Shown here piece by piece: positions 53,166 to 64,000 of a stretch of DNA of 64,000 nucleotides. The notes beneath the pieces were generated by a model. That model did not search any database. It saw only the letters and a list, made by a program, of their open reading frames with translations, and was not told where the DNA came from. Each line of letters starts with the position of its first letter. Within the stretch, counting starts at the first letter, position 1. A program made the translations under genes and the position numbers. This DNA comes from Cycas panzhihuaensis (taxonomy: Eukaryota; Cycadophyta): the NCBI GenBank assembly GCA_023213395.1, contig CM041465.1:136531741-136595740 (forward strand). Reading direction: 5' to 3'.

Positions 53166-54205
53166 ATGAACCTTGGATATTTAATATGCACAAAACAGTT
53201 TGTCTTCATCTGCAAACTAATTAAAGTGGCGTTGATTGCCACCTCTAAAACCCCCCCTTCCTCTTTGACTTCCTCGATAGGCACCTCGATTTGGTCGAGG
53301 GGGTTGCTACTGCTACTATTGTTGCTGCTGAAACCTTTGTTTATACTGCTAAAGTGGCTACTGTTGTCATTGATTTGGATGACACGGTTGCTGCTACTGC
53401 TGACGTAGATCTGCTTGCTTCTTTCGATAATCAGGTGTTATGTGGCCAGATTTGCCACAATAATAACATACAACATTGGTCTTTGAAGACCCAATGTTCA
53501 TGTTCCCAAACTGCTTTGAAAGTGCAGGTTTTGGGTGTTGTTTGGCCTTTGAGTTGGCCATGAATGCACCTGATGTAGATGGTTCATCCTCATTATCTTT
53601 AGTGTAGATTTGTTCTTCTTGAAGTAGCAAACTTTCAAATTCATTGAATGCCATTATTTTGAGAGAACCATCTCTTGTAGTAGACGATATGAAGCCATCG
53701 TAGTCCTTAGGTAAAGCTTTGGTGATGGATGTGATCAGTTCATCTCTTGTAGCTGGGCTACCTAGTATATTTAGTTCATTACATACCTCCTTGATGAAGG
53801 AAAGAAAAGCCGACATGGGTTTGACAAACTTTACAGAATACAATTTGGCCTTAACTATTAAAATGTGAGCTTCATCTCGCCTTTCATACAATGAGGACAA
53901 AATGTCCCAAGCTTCTTAGAAGTTTTAGCACAAGCAATATTTTGATCTACATGCACATCAACAATCATATGAAGGAATGCCAAAGCGATTTCATCTTTGG
54001 CTTCCCAAGTAGCAACTAAAGCATCATCAGGTTGCACAGTAACATTGCCATTGATAACTAGTGCAAGTTGAGGTAATCTCCCAGAAACGTAACTCCAAAA
54101 TTTATTCATGATCAGCAAATTCTAAGTGAGTCTCTTACATTCTTGATAATTATCTCGACCTGTTAGTCGAATGGTGCATGCATTTAGCATGTTGATAGCA
54201 GCCAT
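53166..54205 (-). pseudogene. gag: copia D gag (broken)
   Basis: The start is ATG at 54205 (MAAINMLNACTIRLTGRDNYQE), with a stop near 54126 (LT-NLLIMN). Gag core MNKFWSYV, ATWEAKDEIALAFLHMIVDVHVDQN, then a frameshift near 53900, and SSLYERRDEAHILIVKAKLYSVKFVKPMSAFLSFIKEVCNELNILGSPATRDE (53394-53900). The knuckle near 53430-53475 (CYYCGKSGHITPDYRKK) has tyrosine for the last cysteine, the same change as in copy I. A trinucleotide-rich linker (53230-53400) follows. Confidence 0.87.
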
Positions 54206-56872
54206 GTTTCAGTTATAAAAGCTTGAAGCTAGTAGATAACTTGGAAACTCAAAGCTTTCGTCGCTTAAGTTCCACCTTCTAACGAAACCAACAGTCATAA
54301 TCTTACTAGAAGATCTAACAATTGAATGGAATGGTGAGGGGTGGAGGACTAGGCTATGGAGTTGGTTCAACTCTGATCTTATAGAGGAGATCCAATAGTT
54401 GGCCAAGTTAAATCTAGGACAAGGCAGGTAGGGTTGATCTGCATAGACGTACCATGCTTTCCCTGGGATTCATAGCCCTAATAACACCCTTTTCAAACAT
54501 CTTTTCCCTCAAGCAACTTTAATTATCGTGCACTGACCATACAGTTGGTTGGTCCCCTAGGGAATGCACCAAGCTTAAGGTTAATTCAGAGGTAAGGTTT
54601 GAACATTTTTCGGGCCTCTCCAATAAGAATTTTAAGTCACTTTTTAGCAGTTTTAAAGTGAACTTAAATTTCTTTTACTTGGAAGATGTACTTATGAGAA
54701 TGCTTTGATTAAGCTTTACAATGAAAGAGTGGCTTCAAAAAGAAGCAATTTTAGTACATTAATATGAACACTTGAAGTGTTATTACAATGAGCACTTAAT
54801 GAAGTGTAGTACTTATGTGGATCTAAGTAAAAAATAAATACTTGATTACAATAAGTTTTGCAAAAAAATACTTTGAAAATATGCTTAAGTACTCAATGAA
54901 GCAAGGCAAAACTTTGTGATGAAGATACAAATGAGTTCATTTTAATGCTCAAAAGTGAAGGTAAGAGAACCACTTGCAAAAAATGAACACCAAGCACCAA
55001 GTGTTGAGACTTTAAAATAGTCCCAACGATCAAAAGAGAAGTGATTTTTATGAAGTACAAAGTGTTTTTTGAGCCCTTTTTGTGACTAAGGGCATTAAGT
55101 CACCATGCAAGGTGCCTTAAAAAGTGTTTAAAAAATAGTGATAAATATCACTTTTACAATATGAAAATAATTAAAATCACTTCACTTAAAGTCAATTAAC
55201 ACTTATGCAACATTAATTAAGTGTTAGAAAAACTTTAAGAGCCATAAACATAGGCTGAAATTCAAAAAAAAATTACAACTTGAACACTAAGGACACCACG
55301 CAGGGAGCCTTTTAAAATAGTTAAACAAAAATATTTTTAAGCCTTCAAATAAGTGAGTTCAAGTTAGTATTGGTGATTTAATGAAATCACTCAATACTTA
55401 GAAGATTTTTAGCTCCAAAAGGTACAAAAAATGTGATTTTTTCTCTTAAAAAATTTAGACTAAGGTCACTATGCAAAGTGCCTTGACTATAAAATTGACT
55501 TAATAAAGAGAAGAAAATCACTTGTGATGTGGTAAGATACTCGAAAAACCCTTGATTTAATCGTTTTTCACTAAAGTGAAATCAACAAGTATTAAATAAT
55601 GAAAAAATCATTTTAAAAACTATAAATTTGGCTTTTTAAAAAGGAATTTTAATGATTTTAAGGAAGACTTTAATAAAACTTTAAGTCAACTTAAATTTAT
55701 ATAAAAGAGAATATTCTCAAGTATATTCTTAATTATATATTATAAGGTATTTCAACCTAATGTTAAAAAAATGCGATTTTTTGATTTTTTGAAAAAAAAC
55801 GGCGACCTGCGCACCGTAAAAACAATCATATAAATCAATTTTCTTTACCGATCAATTCCAGAATTCACAAGTTGACTTCATATCTGAGCAGATCTCATCG
55901 TTCTGGTCATTTTAAGCAGTGTATGTTAGCACTTTCAGTGAGTGCTACGAAATGAAGAGAAAAAATGGCCGCCGATGTTCGCGCGCTTGTGGAGACGATC
56001 AGTTGGATCGAACTCTTTGCACACAACTTAGATCGAGATGAGATTTCAGGTGAAATCTTGTAGTATCTGTACGAAAATTTCTTTGAAGTTTCAGAGTCTG
56101 AAACTGCTTCATGAGAGAGAACGAACCAGAAGAGCCAAATGGAGGGCGCCCCTGTGACAATGAGGAAATGGTAGTCGTACAGTTGTGTAGGGTTCAAAAC
56201 CCTTCAACAAAACATTCAAGTTCCTTCTATGGACTCTGTTATAGCTGCATACAGTGTCAGATCTTGGACAGCCAGCTAGTATGAGTAAAAACAAGTGAAA
56301 AACCTCAGTTTTTTATGAAAAAATTCACTTAAAATTAGTGAAAAACACCCCTGCACTGCTAAGTATCTTCTCAGATCAATTTCAGATTATAAATTATAAC
56401 TTAAGAGCTAATTTCTAGCAAAAAATAGGCTGAATACAAACAACACTAAGGGTTTTGAGTTCCTTAATGGGGTTTGAGGGCTGAAAATAGCCTTAAAGTT
56501 CCTTTGCTGCAAAAGGATTAATAACTTGAAACAGACTTCATTAAAGAGTTTCAGTGAGTTGCATAATATGCTAGCACTTGAACTATGAGAAGAAACAGCT
56601 CAGAAAATTTGATTTTTAATGAAAAAACCATGAAAAACGTGAGTACTTTGCTCAAAACCTTGAAAGTAATCTAAAGAAAAAATTTTAGATTTGAGTATCG
56701 AAAGCTCCTCCTTTTAAAATACTCCAGCAAAGCCTTGAACCTGCAAGAAATAATCTTCAAATAAACCTTGGATCGCCTTCGAAGTAAGAAGGTCGTCACC
56801 AAGGGTTTGTAGGCTTTCTTCAAATCTCCTTGAGCAGCTACAAACCAGAACAGAGGGAACTAGTCTCCTCTT
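54206..56872 (-). other. long leader of element D
   Basis: About 2.67 kb. The gag-proximal 400 bp (54206-54600) is closely related to leader A (5265-5650), despite different LTRs. The middle (54650-55790) is AT-rich with a motif like AAGGTCACCATGCAAGGTGCC repeated near 55095, 55289 and 55462. 55800-56880 has a short GC-richer stretch (GCCGCCGATGTTCGCGCGC near 55970) and the part shared with the leader of B. Frames of 61-96 codons (55907-56294) show no domain. Confidence 0.75.
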
Positions 56873-56884
56873 GCTCTGATACCA
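56873..56884 (-). other. primer binding site of element D
   Basis: The minus strand reads TGGTATCAGAGC, two bases inside the 5' LTR, a perfect initiator tRNA-Met type site. Confidence 0.93.
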
Positions 56885-56886
56885 AA

Positions 56887-57439
56887 TGTGAAAAGAGGCT
56901 AAATGGCCTCACAGTCCCAAGATCTAGAAGCTAGGATCACTCTAGTTCTAGAAGCACAAATACTTAACAAGTATAATATTCTCAAGATGAAAGAAAGCAT
57001 AAGAGACAAAGTATAAAATGAAGGAGCAAGAAAAATGATACCCAATATGTGGAGTTGGAATTGGTCCAACCTCTAAAGAATAAACAGTTTGATTAACAAG
57101 CGTGACAAAGATAACAATCTGACTCAACTCTCTTATGAGACAATGAGAAGAGGTCTCATTGTATAGAGTGAGATGAGAGACCTAAGGCCTTGGATGTTTG
57201 ACAAGTGTCAAACATCCAAGATACATGCCTTGCATGTAAGACGTGTCCTTTTGGGCTCTTATGTGAGCAAAAATGCATGAGGGTCCATTTGACCCTTTAG
57301 TGACAACATTGTGTCACTAGAAAAAATGTAGGTGTGCACTTTATCACTTAAGTGATAAGTCACCCCTAAAGTACAAAAGTACACATATTACATAAAAATT
57401 AAAGTACATTATCTTAACATGTAAACATAAGGTTTAACA
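56887..57439 (-). repeat. 5' LTR of element D (553 bp)
   Basis: TGTGAAAAGAGGC to GGTTTAACA on +. It shows the uninterrupted B-type LTR, including the CTTTT site that element C used in copia B. A TATA-like region lies near 57160 (TATAGAG/ATATAATG in its sister copies). Confidence 0.95.
57189..57220. promoter_or_regulatory. 32-bp palindrome with 15-bp arms in B-type LTR
   Basis: The arms CTTGGATGTTTGACA and TGTCAAACATCCAAG are perfect reverse complements around AG. It occupies the same place, upstream of the TATA region, as the A-type palindrome, and shares only the inner TTGACA/TGTCAA core. An identical copy is at 13793-13824. Confidence 0.82.
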
Positions 57440-58625
57440 AGATTGTCTCCAAATGTCATTATTTGAGCACTAATGAGATGTGTATCCACTAGTAAGTCTT
57501 TAGTGCTAGTCATGTGATGAGTGGCATTTAAATTAATCAACCAAATCTTGTCATCATATTAAGATGACAAGGCTATATAGAAAAGGTTCTTTCAGTTGCC
57601 TTGTGAAGTAACCACATTGCCTCCTTGTTGGGCATTCTAGTTGAACCTTTAGTTCCTTTGTTGGTTTCTTTGTCTGTTTGGTTGCCCTTGGTTCTAATTT
57701 TACCTTTGGTTGCCCTAGTTCCTGTTCTGCTAAAAGTTTTGGCCTCTTTATTGTCCACCATGGTTCTAAAGGAGTTATAAGTCAGTCTATCTTCTTTTAC
57801 AATCAATTGCAAGGTGCTTGTTCTTGCCATAATATATGCAGATGATATTTTATCTACGTTGTTGGTTCCTTGAAGGTTATGACTGTTGTGGTGGTTGTTG
57901 AGAGAGGTTCAATGACCCAAATTATTTAAGTAATGGGTTGTAATTGAGGTGGGTGATCCCTCCCTGAATTTTTGGCTATAAATATAGGAGTAGAGTTAGA
58001 TGTAGATGCCACTCCTTGGCGATTTAGGATGTTCCCCTCCCTAAGCAAAAGTCCTTCCAAGGTATTGAACTTCATTTTAGAAAAGGTATTATATAACCTA
58101 GATACAAAACTATTGTATTCAATGGAAAGGATATTGATGACACTAAACACCAAGTCATGGTGAGAAGGAGTGGCACCAAAATTAATAAATTGATTTATAA
58201 TGCTTTTAATTTTTATAAGATGTGTAATTATAGTGCTAACAAAGTGAATACCAAAGACATAGGCTTTCAAGGTGAGGAACATTGAGTCATTTTTTTTCTC
58301 ATAGAGGAAATATATAATGCTCCAAGTCTCATGAGATATTTCAACAACTTCTATACTTTGGTCCACTAGATCTTCTACAACCAAGTGAAAGAATGAAAGC
58401 GTAATATTGTCCTTAATTTTGAAAGCTACTAGGGCAACAAGGTCTGATAGAATTTGTTGGTTAGGGTTATTTGAGTCTTGTATGGGTGTAGGTTGAGTTA
58501 TATCCTTATTGACATAGGGCCAATAGTCATTCATTATTAAGAGATTTTTAACTTTTTTTTTAAGCCATGAAATTGTTTGTTTTGCTTAGTTTAATTATGT
58601 CAGATACAAATATTTGTCCTACCAT
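57440..58625 (-). pseudogene. gag: copia E gag and protease start (right part)
   Basis: The start is ATG 58625 (MVGQIFVSDIIKLSKTNNFMA), then after a TAA KKKVKNLLIMNDYWPYVNKD and a 202-codon open frame (58534-57926) with FKIKDNITLSFFHLVVEDLVDQSIEV and the ISHETW segment typical of copia gag. A basic, serine/threonine-rich tail follows (57573-57830, TKGNQTDKETNKGTKG). The protease motif near 57530 reads NLNATHHMTSTKDLL, so the catalytic aspartate is lost. It includes the right copy of the 53-bp duplication (57440-57492). Confidence 0.82.
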
Positions 58626-61112
58626 TTTTAGTGTGTTTTTAGTATCTTATCTACCTAAGGAGGTTGTTAAACTAGAATGCTATGTCTTAGGGTTTTGAGG
58701 AAGCCTTAATGTTGAGCAAACCTAATTCTAAATAACCAAAACCAACCACCAAAATCTATCTATTTTGTAATGAGAATAATATTTGAAACTGTAACTAAAT
58801 ACAAGTACATAAACTAGAGATTATTTAATATACATATGAAAGCATACATATTACCAAGTACACCAAATATAACATGGTAAAACCCTAACAGAGTATTAGG
58901 GAAACATCCACATAAGAAAGGTATCGATCTTTATTAATCAAGATTGAAGATCTGTATATCAACTGCCACAGAGTTCATAGCAACAACAACTAGCAGTCAT
59001 CCATGATATAATGTAATGTGATACAATAGTTAAACAAAACCTAATTACCTAGTGCAGGTTACATATAAGAAGATACATCAATCGTAACTATCAGATGTAG
59101 GACCTTTTTTATGAACGACCTTGATTCTCTTTATAATTTAGTAAGTTTTGAACCCTAACTTTTTGCTTCGACGAAATTGCCCCCAATCCCTCGCCAAGGG
59201 GAGCTCCATAATTATTGCCGCCCTTCCTAGACCCCTCTGGCAACACTAATGGGAGGGAAAGCCTCCTCATACCCCTTGAGAAAAGTTAGTAGAGAAACTT
59301 GTACGAGAAAATATTTAAAAGTTTAGCCATCTTATACATTGTTATTGCATACCTCACACCTCAGTTGCTATTCTGTCTAGAGGAATATACTCATAACTGA
59401 CAAATTAAGAACCCAATATATAAATACGTGAGTGTTAAGATTTATATACCTTAGTACCTGAGTTGCTAAGAAGATGAAAGATACCCCTGATTTATTCATC
59501 CACATGTGCCGGTATTATGCCTAACGACAGATCTAGTTATGGATTAAAAACTAAGGCCCTAACCCCCTCTAAGTCTAACCTAGTCTCTAAACTCCAAGGA
59601 AAGGTTTTACATCACAGCCTGCCACTTAATACACTTTATAACTAATTAGCTTATTTAATATCTACAGAATTCGAAAAGGACCACTAGTGTGTGCGAAGTG
59701 GTAACACTAAGGGTCCTAACCAGTTTCCTTGTAAGGCTAGAAAAGTTTATTTGTAAATTTAGAAATTATCTTGTTAATATTTCAAGTTTAAATTAATTTT
59801 AAAAGTGTTCTTACTTAGAAGAGGGTTCCTTTTAGTAAATAAAAATAAAGAAACTAAAAGAAATATAAAAAAATAAATAAAATAGTAGGGTTTAAGGTGT
59901 TTTTTGAAGGATTATACTGCCAAGAGAAGATTAGCCTCCTTCACTCAAGAAAGGCACCTACAACCACAATGCACAAGCAAATATTAGCTAAAAAATAGAT
60001 AGGACAACAAGCAATATATAAATAATTAGTATATAGTAGATAAACTCTTTGCAAAATGAAAAATAAGCTTTCAATTGATGAAAGATGACTTATTACAACT
60101 CAAAAAGAATGGTCAACTTTAGCTACTTCAAATGCCTTAAAAAAATATTCAGATTTAACTGAAACTAACTCCAAGTTGTAAAGCTCAGAATCAAGAATCC
60201 AACAGTTTGAATGGTGCACAAAATGGACCTCTCATTGAGAAGTTATAGACAAAAAGGCAGATAGTACTCCTTATGCGTTAAGAACCAAAAATAAAATGAG
60301 TTTAAGCCCCTTTAACTATTTAGCCCCTGGTCATAGAACAGACCCATATGACCACCCACTAAGATGAGAAGGGGCTAGTGGGCTTATAAATAGATTCTAA
60401 TGTAACTTAATCAAAATCAAACTATAGAAAAAATATATATCAATAAAAATAAAATTGAATCCCTACGGACAAGTTTTTGGTGGAACTTATCAATCAAAGT
60501 GATTTTAAACACGATCAAAATCAACTATTTTTCTTCTGGATGTATGTTGGGCATGACGTAGGACCAATTGAAGGCAAAGTGGGGCCTTATAGGTGCCATA
60601 AATGTTGCAATAGGGACATGCGAACTCCACGGCAACAGATAAATAAGCAACGGCTAAATAAGTGAGTGCATAATCTAACTCGATTTAATCGAGTTAATAC
60701 TGCATGAATCCTCACCAAAGATGCTCCATGAGTTGAGAACAGTGGCCGAGGTGGTGATCGAACCATATTGTACCAAGAGAGAAGTGATTGAAATCAGCAG
60801 TCAGTTGACTTCCAACGAAACGACCCAAACAATAATGAACAAAGGTACATTTTTACAGATGAGCCATCATTTTTCTTGAGAGCAACTTCAATGGAAGACT
60901 GGGATCATACAAAGTCAGCCAGGCAACTTCCACAAACTGAATCCATCACATACACAGCCTACAGAGCTTCAAATACTACTAGAAATAGCAAAAACAGTAT
61001 GAAACATGCATAAATGGGAGTAAACAAGGTGTCATTTCCAACAAACAAGCTCCCATTTCTAGTGAAAAGGTTAAAAAATCTTGCAAAGAATTGACTACAT
61101 GCACATATATGA
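58626..61112. other. AT-rich region between copia E and an orphan LTR, nothing recognised
   Basis: Some of this is probably leader of copia E (near 58626-58900) and of the element attached to the LTR at 61125, but no PBS or LTR for E was found. The C-rich stretch near 59190-59270 (CCCCCAATCCCTCGCC) is the only composition change. The 62-codon frame at 60477-60665 has no domain. Confidence 0.45.
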
Positions 61113-61124
61113 GCTCTAATACCA
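61113..61124 (-). other. primer binding site next to the orphan LTR
   Basis: The minus strand reads TGGTATTAGAGC, one change from the initiator tRNA-Met complement, directly abutting the TG of the LTR at 61125. It shows that the attached element was antisense and extended to the left. Confidence 0.75.
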
Positions 61125-61510
61125 TGTTAAATTAATAAACATAATCAAATAGAACATATCTGCATGAAATATAAAGCAAAAACATAGAAAATGATAAATC
61201 CAAAGCAAATTAATTACAAAGAGAAATTAGGCGTGCAAATTGATTGCTCTATTAAACTATATTTTGGCAGGGCTTCACCGTATCAAATAACTCAATGTAT
61301 AATGGATAGGATTCATGCTTAATTTATAAGCTTCTGAGACCTGACATAACGGGCCAATGTTACTGCCTCGTTATTCAGCAAGTGGGTAAACCCGACTATA
61401 TTACAAATTACATTTAAATTCATAAAGAGGTGCACCATATGTTACAATAGTACATGATACATAAAACTACAATTACAAAAGAGGTGTCAATAAATATTTT
61501 AGTAGTAACA
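61125..61510 (-). repeat. orphan 5' LTR (386 bp) inserted in gypsy J
   Basis: TGTTAAATTAATAAAC to AGTAGTAACA on +. Left border set by the PBS, right border by the return of gypsy J coding sequence at about 61511. No partner LTR was found in the window, so the rest of the element is deleted, too diverged, or rearranged. Confidence 0.65.
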
Positions 61511-61830
61511 TATAGGCTCTTGTTAGGTTAAATGATGTCTGTGTCCATTAATTTCTTGATAACTTTTTCTATTCCATTTTTTTAAAAATATAAGTTGCTA
61601 TATAGTCAAAGACTGATGGGGTCATGTGAGTTTTATAACTCAATAGTGTGATAATAGCCTTAATCAGGTGGGGGGCTAACAGGTAGTGGAGCAAATATTG
61701 ATTGGTATTAAACTAATACTTGTTAGATATTGGGGTGAATACCTAAGGGAGCCTGGATATTATTGAGACAAAAAATGTACCCTACATTGTCATTAAGTTG
61801 TTTATACATTCGAATAAGTGAAATCACTTT
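61511..61830 (-). pseudogene. pol: gypsy J reverse transcriptase, N-terminal piece
   Basis: Read on the minus strand with stops: QVLVxYQSIFAPLPVSPPPDxGYYHTIEL, then DPISLxLYSNLYFxKNGIEKVIKKLMDTDII and NKSL. This follows the gypsy pattern YxxVFxxPxxLPPxRxxDHxIxL...PYRYxxxQKxEIEKxxxEMLxxGII. The catalytic part is missing. Confidence 0.7.
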
Positions 61831-61832
61831 AT

Positions 61833-62240
61833 TTAGGGGGATTGCATCCTATCGAGTTTATGTGAGCGGCCCATATGACTTTTGAACATGATGAATAGGG
61901 TTGTGGGTGAGTTGTTGGTGCTATAGGTTCCAAGAATTACATCCAACCCACTTATGGACAAAGCATAAAAATTAGAGATGGGAGTATAGCAGCCAATACG
62001 AACAATGAGGTTTTTAATCGCCTTTATGTAATGAAGGGTGTAATGACTAAGTAGGGAACAAGTGAAGTCTATATTGGGTTCTACATAGAGATTAAGTTGT
62101 GTGGCAATTAATATATTGATGAAGTTAAGCGACATGCCATCGTCGATTAGAATGGTAATGGGTGTTTTTTGAGATATTCCTTTAACATGGAGTGACTTGG
62201 GACATGAGGTGGAGGTAATAGTAGATAAAGAAACTTCCAA
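61833..62240 (-). pseudogene. gypsy J aspartic protease
   Basis: An open frame of 135 codons: LHVKGISQKTPITILIDDGMSLNFINILIA, then IGCYTPISNFYALSISGLDVILGT. It matches the RVP_2 pattern (ILIDxGxxxNFI; LxxLDVxLGxxW), with DDG at the active site in place of DSG. A tryptophan that normally follows LGT is absent. Confidence 0.8.
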
Positions 62241-63432
62241 TTTGAGATCAGGGGGCAGTTCGTCAATAGGGTGGTCTTAGGGGTCATCGTCATGTCCGTG
62301 ATCAGAAATAGGGTCATCTTCAAGAGATAAGTTAGAATCGATTATGAACACCGTCTTCTTGGCTTTGTAGTTTCTACCATAATCGAAAGTCCACTTTTAT
62401 GAGCATTGTATATAGAGACCAGCTTCTTGATGGCATTTTGCCCCTCTGTTAGAGTGATATGAATGGATTTGGATGATGATTCCTCTATGCAGTGCTTAAG
62501 AGATGTAGATTAAGGGTCTTCCAGTCGTGAACGCGATCGTTGCTAATCTGTTGGGTGCGATCTTTGGGACTAGGTGGTATCTCATTGATAATTAGATTTT
62601 TATGATCTTTAAAACCAAGTGGAATCTCGTCTTAATGGAGGGGGCCTTTTTGAGACAAATTCTATTTCAACCACTTTGGCCATGTTGATCGCATCCTTTA
62701 GAGTGTGTACGGACACAATCTTAAGGCGCATTTAGATGTGTTCTATAAGCCTAGACATATATGTATCTATCTCTATCTATTTATTAAGTTACTAATCAAC
62801 CTGATTGTATAAAGATTGAAATTTGTCAGTGTATACTTCGAAGACAATACTTGTTTTAACCGAGTTAGTTGGGTGAAAAAGGATTGGTTCTAGGTATCCT
62901 CATATTGCTTGAAGAATTTGGCAAAGAAGTAGTCCCAAGATTGACTAGAAGGTTATTCCCACTTCTAGCATCAAAACTAATTATTTGCCTTTCCATCTAA
63001 ATGGATAGATGCAAATGTAAGTTGATCATTGATTATCATTAGGTTAAGGGCAAAGCATGACTCTAATTTATTGATATAGATTTATGCGTTGTCCTTGTTA
63101 AGGTCATGATCAAATGTGAGGATGTTGATCTTATGGTGAAACAGTTACTACTGATGTAGAGGTGGAGTTGTCATTCGTTGTGGTGTGGGATCGATCGAAG
63201 TTAATAGGCCTAATAGATTGGTAGAGATGAGTGTTATCTGCTACAATATCTTGTTCATATCTAACCTGGATGCAAGAGTTGACATGTCTGATCTAACATC
63301 CTAATATATGGTAGTTATTTCTTCTTTAACCTTCTTATACACGATGGCTAACTCTTATTTGGCTTCTTGTTGAAGGTTGGTGACCTGAGTCTTGAGTACG
63401 AAAAGTTTGTCACTTTGACTTTAGGGAGCCAT
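62241..63432 (-). pseudogene. gag: gypsy J gag (broken)
   Basis: The start is ATG at 63432 (MAPKSQSDKLFVLKTQVTNLQQEAK, a coiled-coil-like N-terminus usual for this gag type). Then YINKLESCFALNLM, LTFASIHLDGKANN, WDYFFAKFFKQYEDT, KYTDKFQSLYNQVD, MSRLIEHI and TLKDAINMAKVVEIEF, the order of the retrotrans_gag domain. About ten stops interrupt it. A zinc knuckle was not found. Confidence 0.75.
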
Positions 63433-64000
63433 GACAAATGTAGAAAGGGTTTAAAGAAAAGGGAATAAGCATAAAGAAAGAGAAATATATGAAATGGGAA
63501 AGAGCAAGAGAGAATAGGATTTACGAAGTGGAGAGATATTATAAAGAGAGATGGGAAAAAGAAGAGGAGGGGAAAGGGAAGGTATATAGGGTATTTATAA
63601 CCTGTTGACCCCAAACGTTACATAAGAACGACACCTGGTATACTTGGACGAGTGCAAAAAGCTTGTTAAAATAAGGTAGGTAAGTTTTAAGAGTAAAATT
63701 TGGGCAATGGGGCCCACTGATGACTTGGGTGTCACTAATCCAAAAACTGACCATAAAAATTAACCTAGTGCAAAATGATCAATGTGATGTGCTAATTAAA
63801 ATAAGATGTGTGAATTTTAATAGTAATTCTTTTTTACGATAAATGTAGCGATTCAAGTCATTTATGAATCTGATCAAAATTGATAAAGTTACGACCTTTA
63901 CTTTCTAAGTTTGTGCTTGCAGTAACCAGATGGTCAATAGTTGAGGTGCAGGCTCGCTATTACTCTGGAGAAGCCTAGCAGATAGTTGATAGAGGCATGT
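63433..64000 (-). other. gypsy J leader region, purine-rich on +
   Basis: 63435-63590 is strongly purine-rich on + (AAAGAAAAGGGAATAAGC, GAAGAGGAGGGGAAAGGGAA), so the element transcript would have a pyrimidine-rich 5' UTR. The remainder to 64000 has no recognisable PBS or LTR border. The minus frames at 63348-63754 are compositional. Confidence 0.55.

Larger units (their letters stand above)
49453..57439 (-). mobile_element. Ty1/copia element D (B-type), 7987 bp
   Basis: Complete antisense element: 3' LTR (49453-50005), PPT, RNase H, RT, IN, PR, gag, leader of about 2.67 kb, PBS, 5' LTR (56887-57439). It inserted into copia E between protease and pre-integrase. The LTRs differ at several dozen sites by eye (roughly 6 percent), so it is older than C and F. 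Its outer left end reads TATGAAAAG instead of TGTGAAAAG. Confidence 0.94.
61511..63432 (-). mobile_element. Ty3/gypsy element J, 5' part (gag to RT start)
   Basis: Antisense gypsy with gag, protease and the beginning of RT. It is cut on the left by the orphan LTR at 61510. Gag and protease belong to the retrotrans_gag / RVP_2 type found in chromovirus-like plant gypsy elements, unlike G, so J is a different lineage. Its 5' LTR should lie right of 63432 or beyond the window. Confidence 0.8.

Noticed and set aside
55907-56294. Minus frames of 61-96 codons in the leader of D
   Set aside because: No domain, not conserved in the related leader of B, and located between PBS and gag.

Overview
This 64 kb window is a transposon-dense stretch of a large, AT-rich plant nuclear genome. 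I think a gymnosperm is likely, but that is an inference from element style and nesting density. It has no bacterial features: no operons, ribosome binding sites, CRISPR arrays, rRNA or tRNA genes. The recognisable sequence is mostly Ty1/copia LTR retrotransposons, with two Ty3/gypsy elements, non-autonomous LTR elements, and one piece of host gene: the last coding exon of a 20S proteasome alpha-6 (PAA) gene.

Layout. 1-2841: a B-type copia fragment (+), cut by A. 2842-9602: copia A (A-type LTR, +), which loses its 3' end at an inverted junction with copia B. 9603-13856 and 20927-21118: copia B (B-type, -), split by copia C. 13857-20926: copia C (A-type, -), complete with two LTRs, PBS, PPT and the 5-bp target duplication CTTTT. 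21119-21368: a 46-bp minisatellite. 21369-about 22050: the 3' end of another copia. About 22080-27453 and 32448-32817: gypsy G (+), split by F. 27454-32442: F (-), a pol-less LTR retrotransposon with near-identical 366-bp LTRs and target duplication CCAGA; it carries a cDNA-like fragment of a plant KH-domain RNA-binding gene (FLK/PEPPER type) in reverse orientation. 33.4-34.6 kb: two unrecognised ORFs. 35.3-35.5 kb: a copia RNase H tail. 36976-37068: the PAA terminal exon. 38-41 kb: AT-rich, nothing recognised. 41.0-43.5 and 46.2-46.4 kb: a decayed copia split by H, a 2.7 kb non-autonomous LTR element (43493-46225). 46.9-49.45 and 57.44-58.63 kb: copia E (-), split by copia D (B-type, -, 49453-57439). 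61.1-64.0 kb: an orphan LTR with PBS inserted in gypsy J (-; gag, protease and the start of RT).

How the parts relate. Nesting gives a relative order: A is younger than fragment I, C is younger than B, F is younger than G, H is younger than its copia host, and D is younger than E. Every pol carries stops or frameshifts, so no element looks autonomous as assembled. Where the LTR pairs are nearly identical (C, F), mobilisation in trans or assembly indels are possible explanations.

Most worth a second look: the captured KH gene inside F; 15-bp palindrome arms in the two related copia LTR families that differ in sequence but keep perfect pairing; a 53-bp duplication flanking D where 5 bp is expected; a shared in-frame UAG between gag and protease in two copies; and the PAA exon standing alone among transposons.
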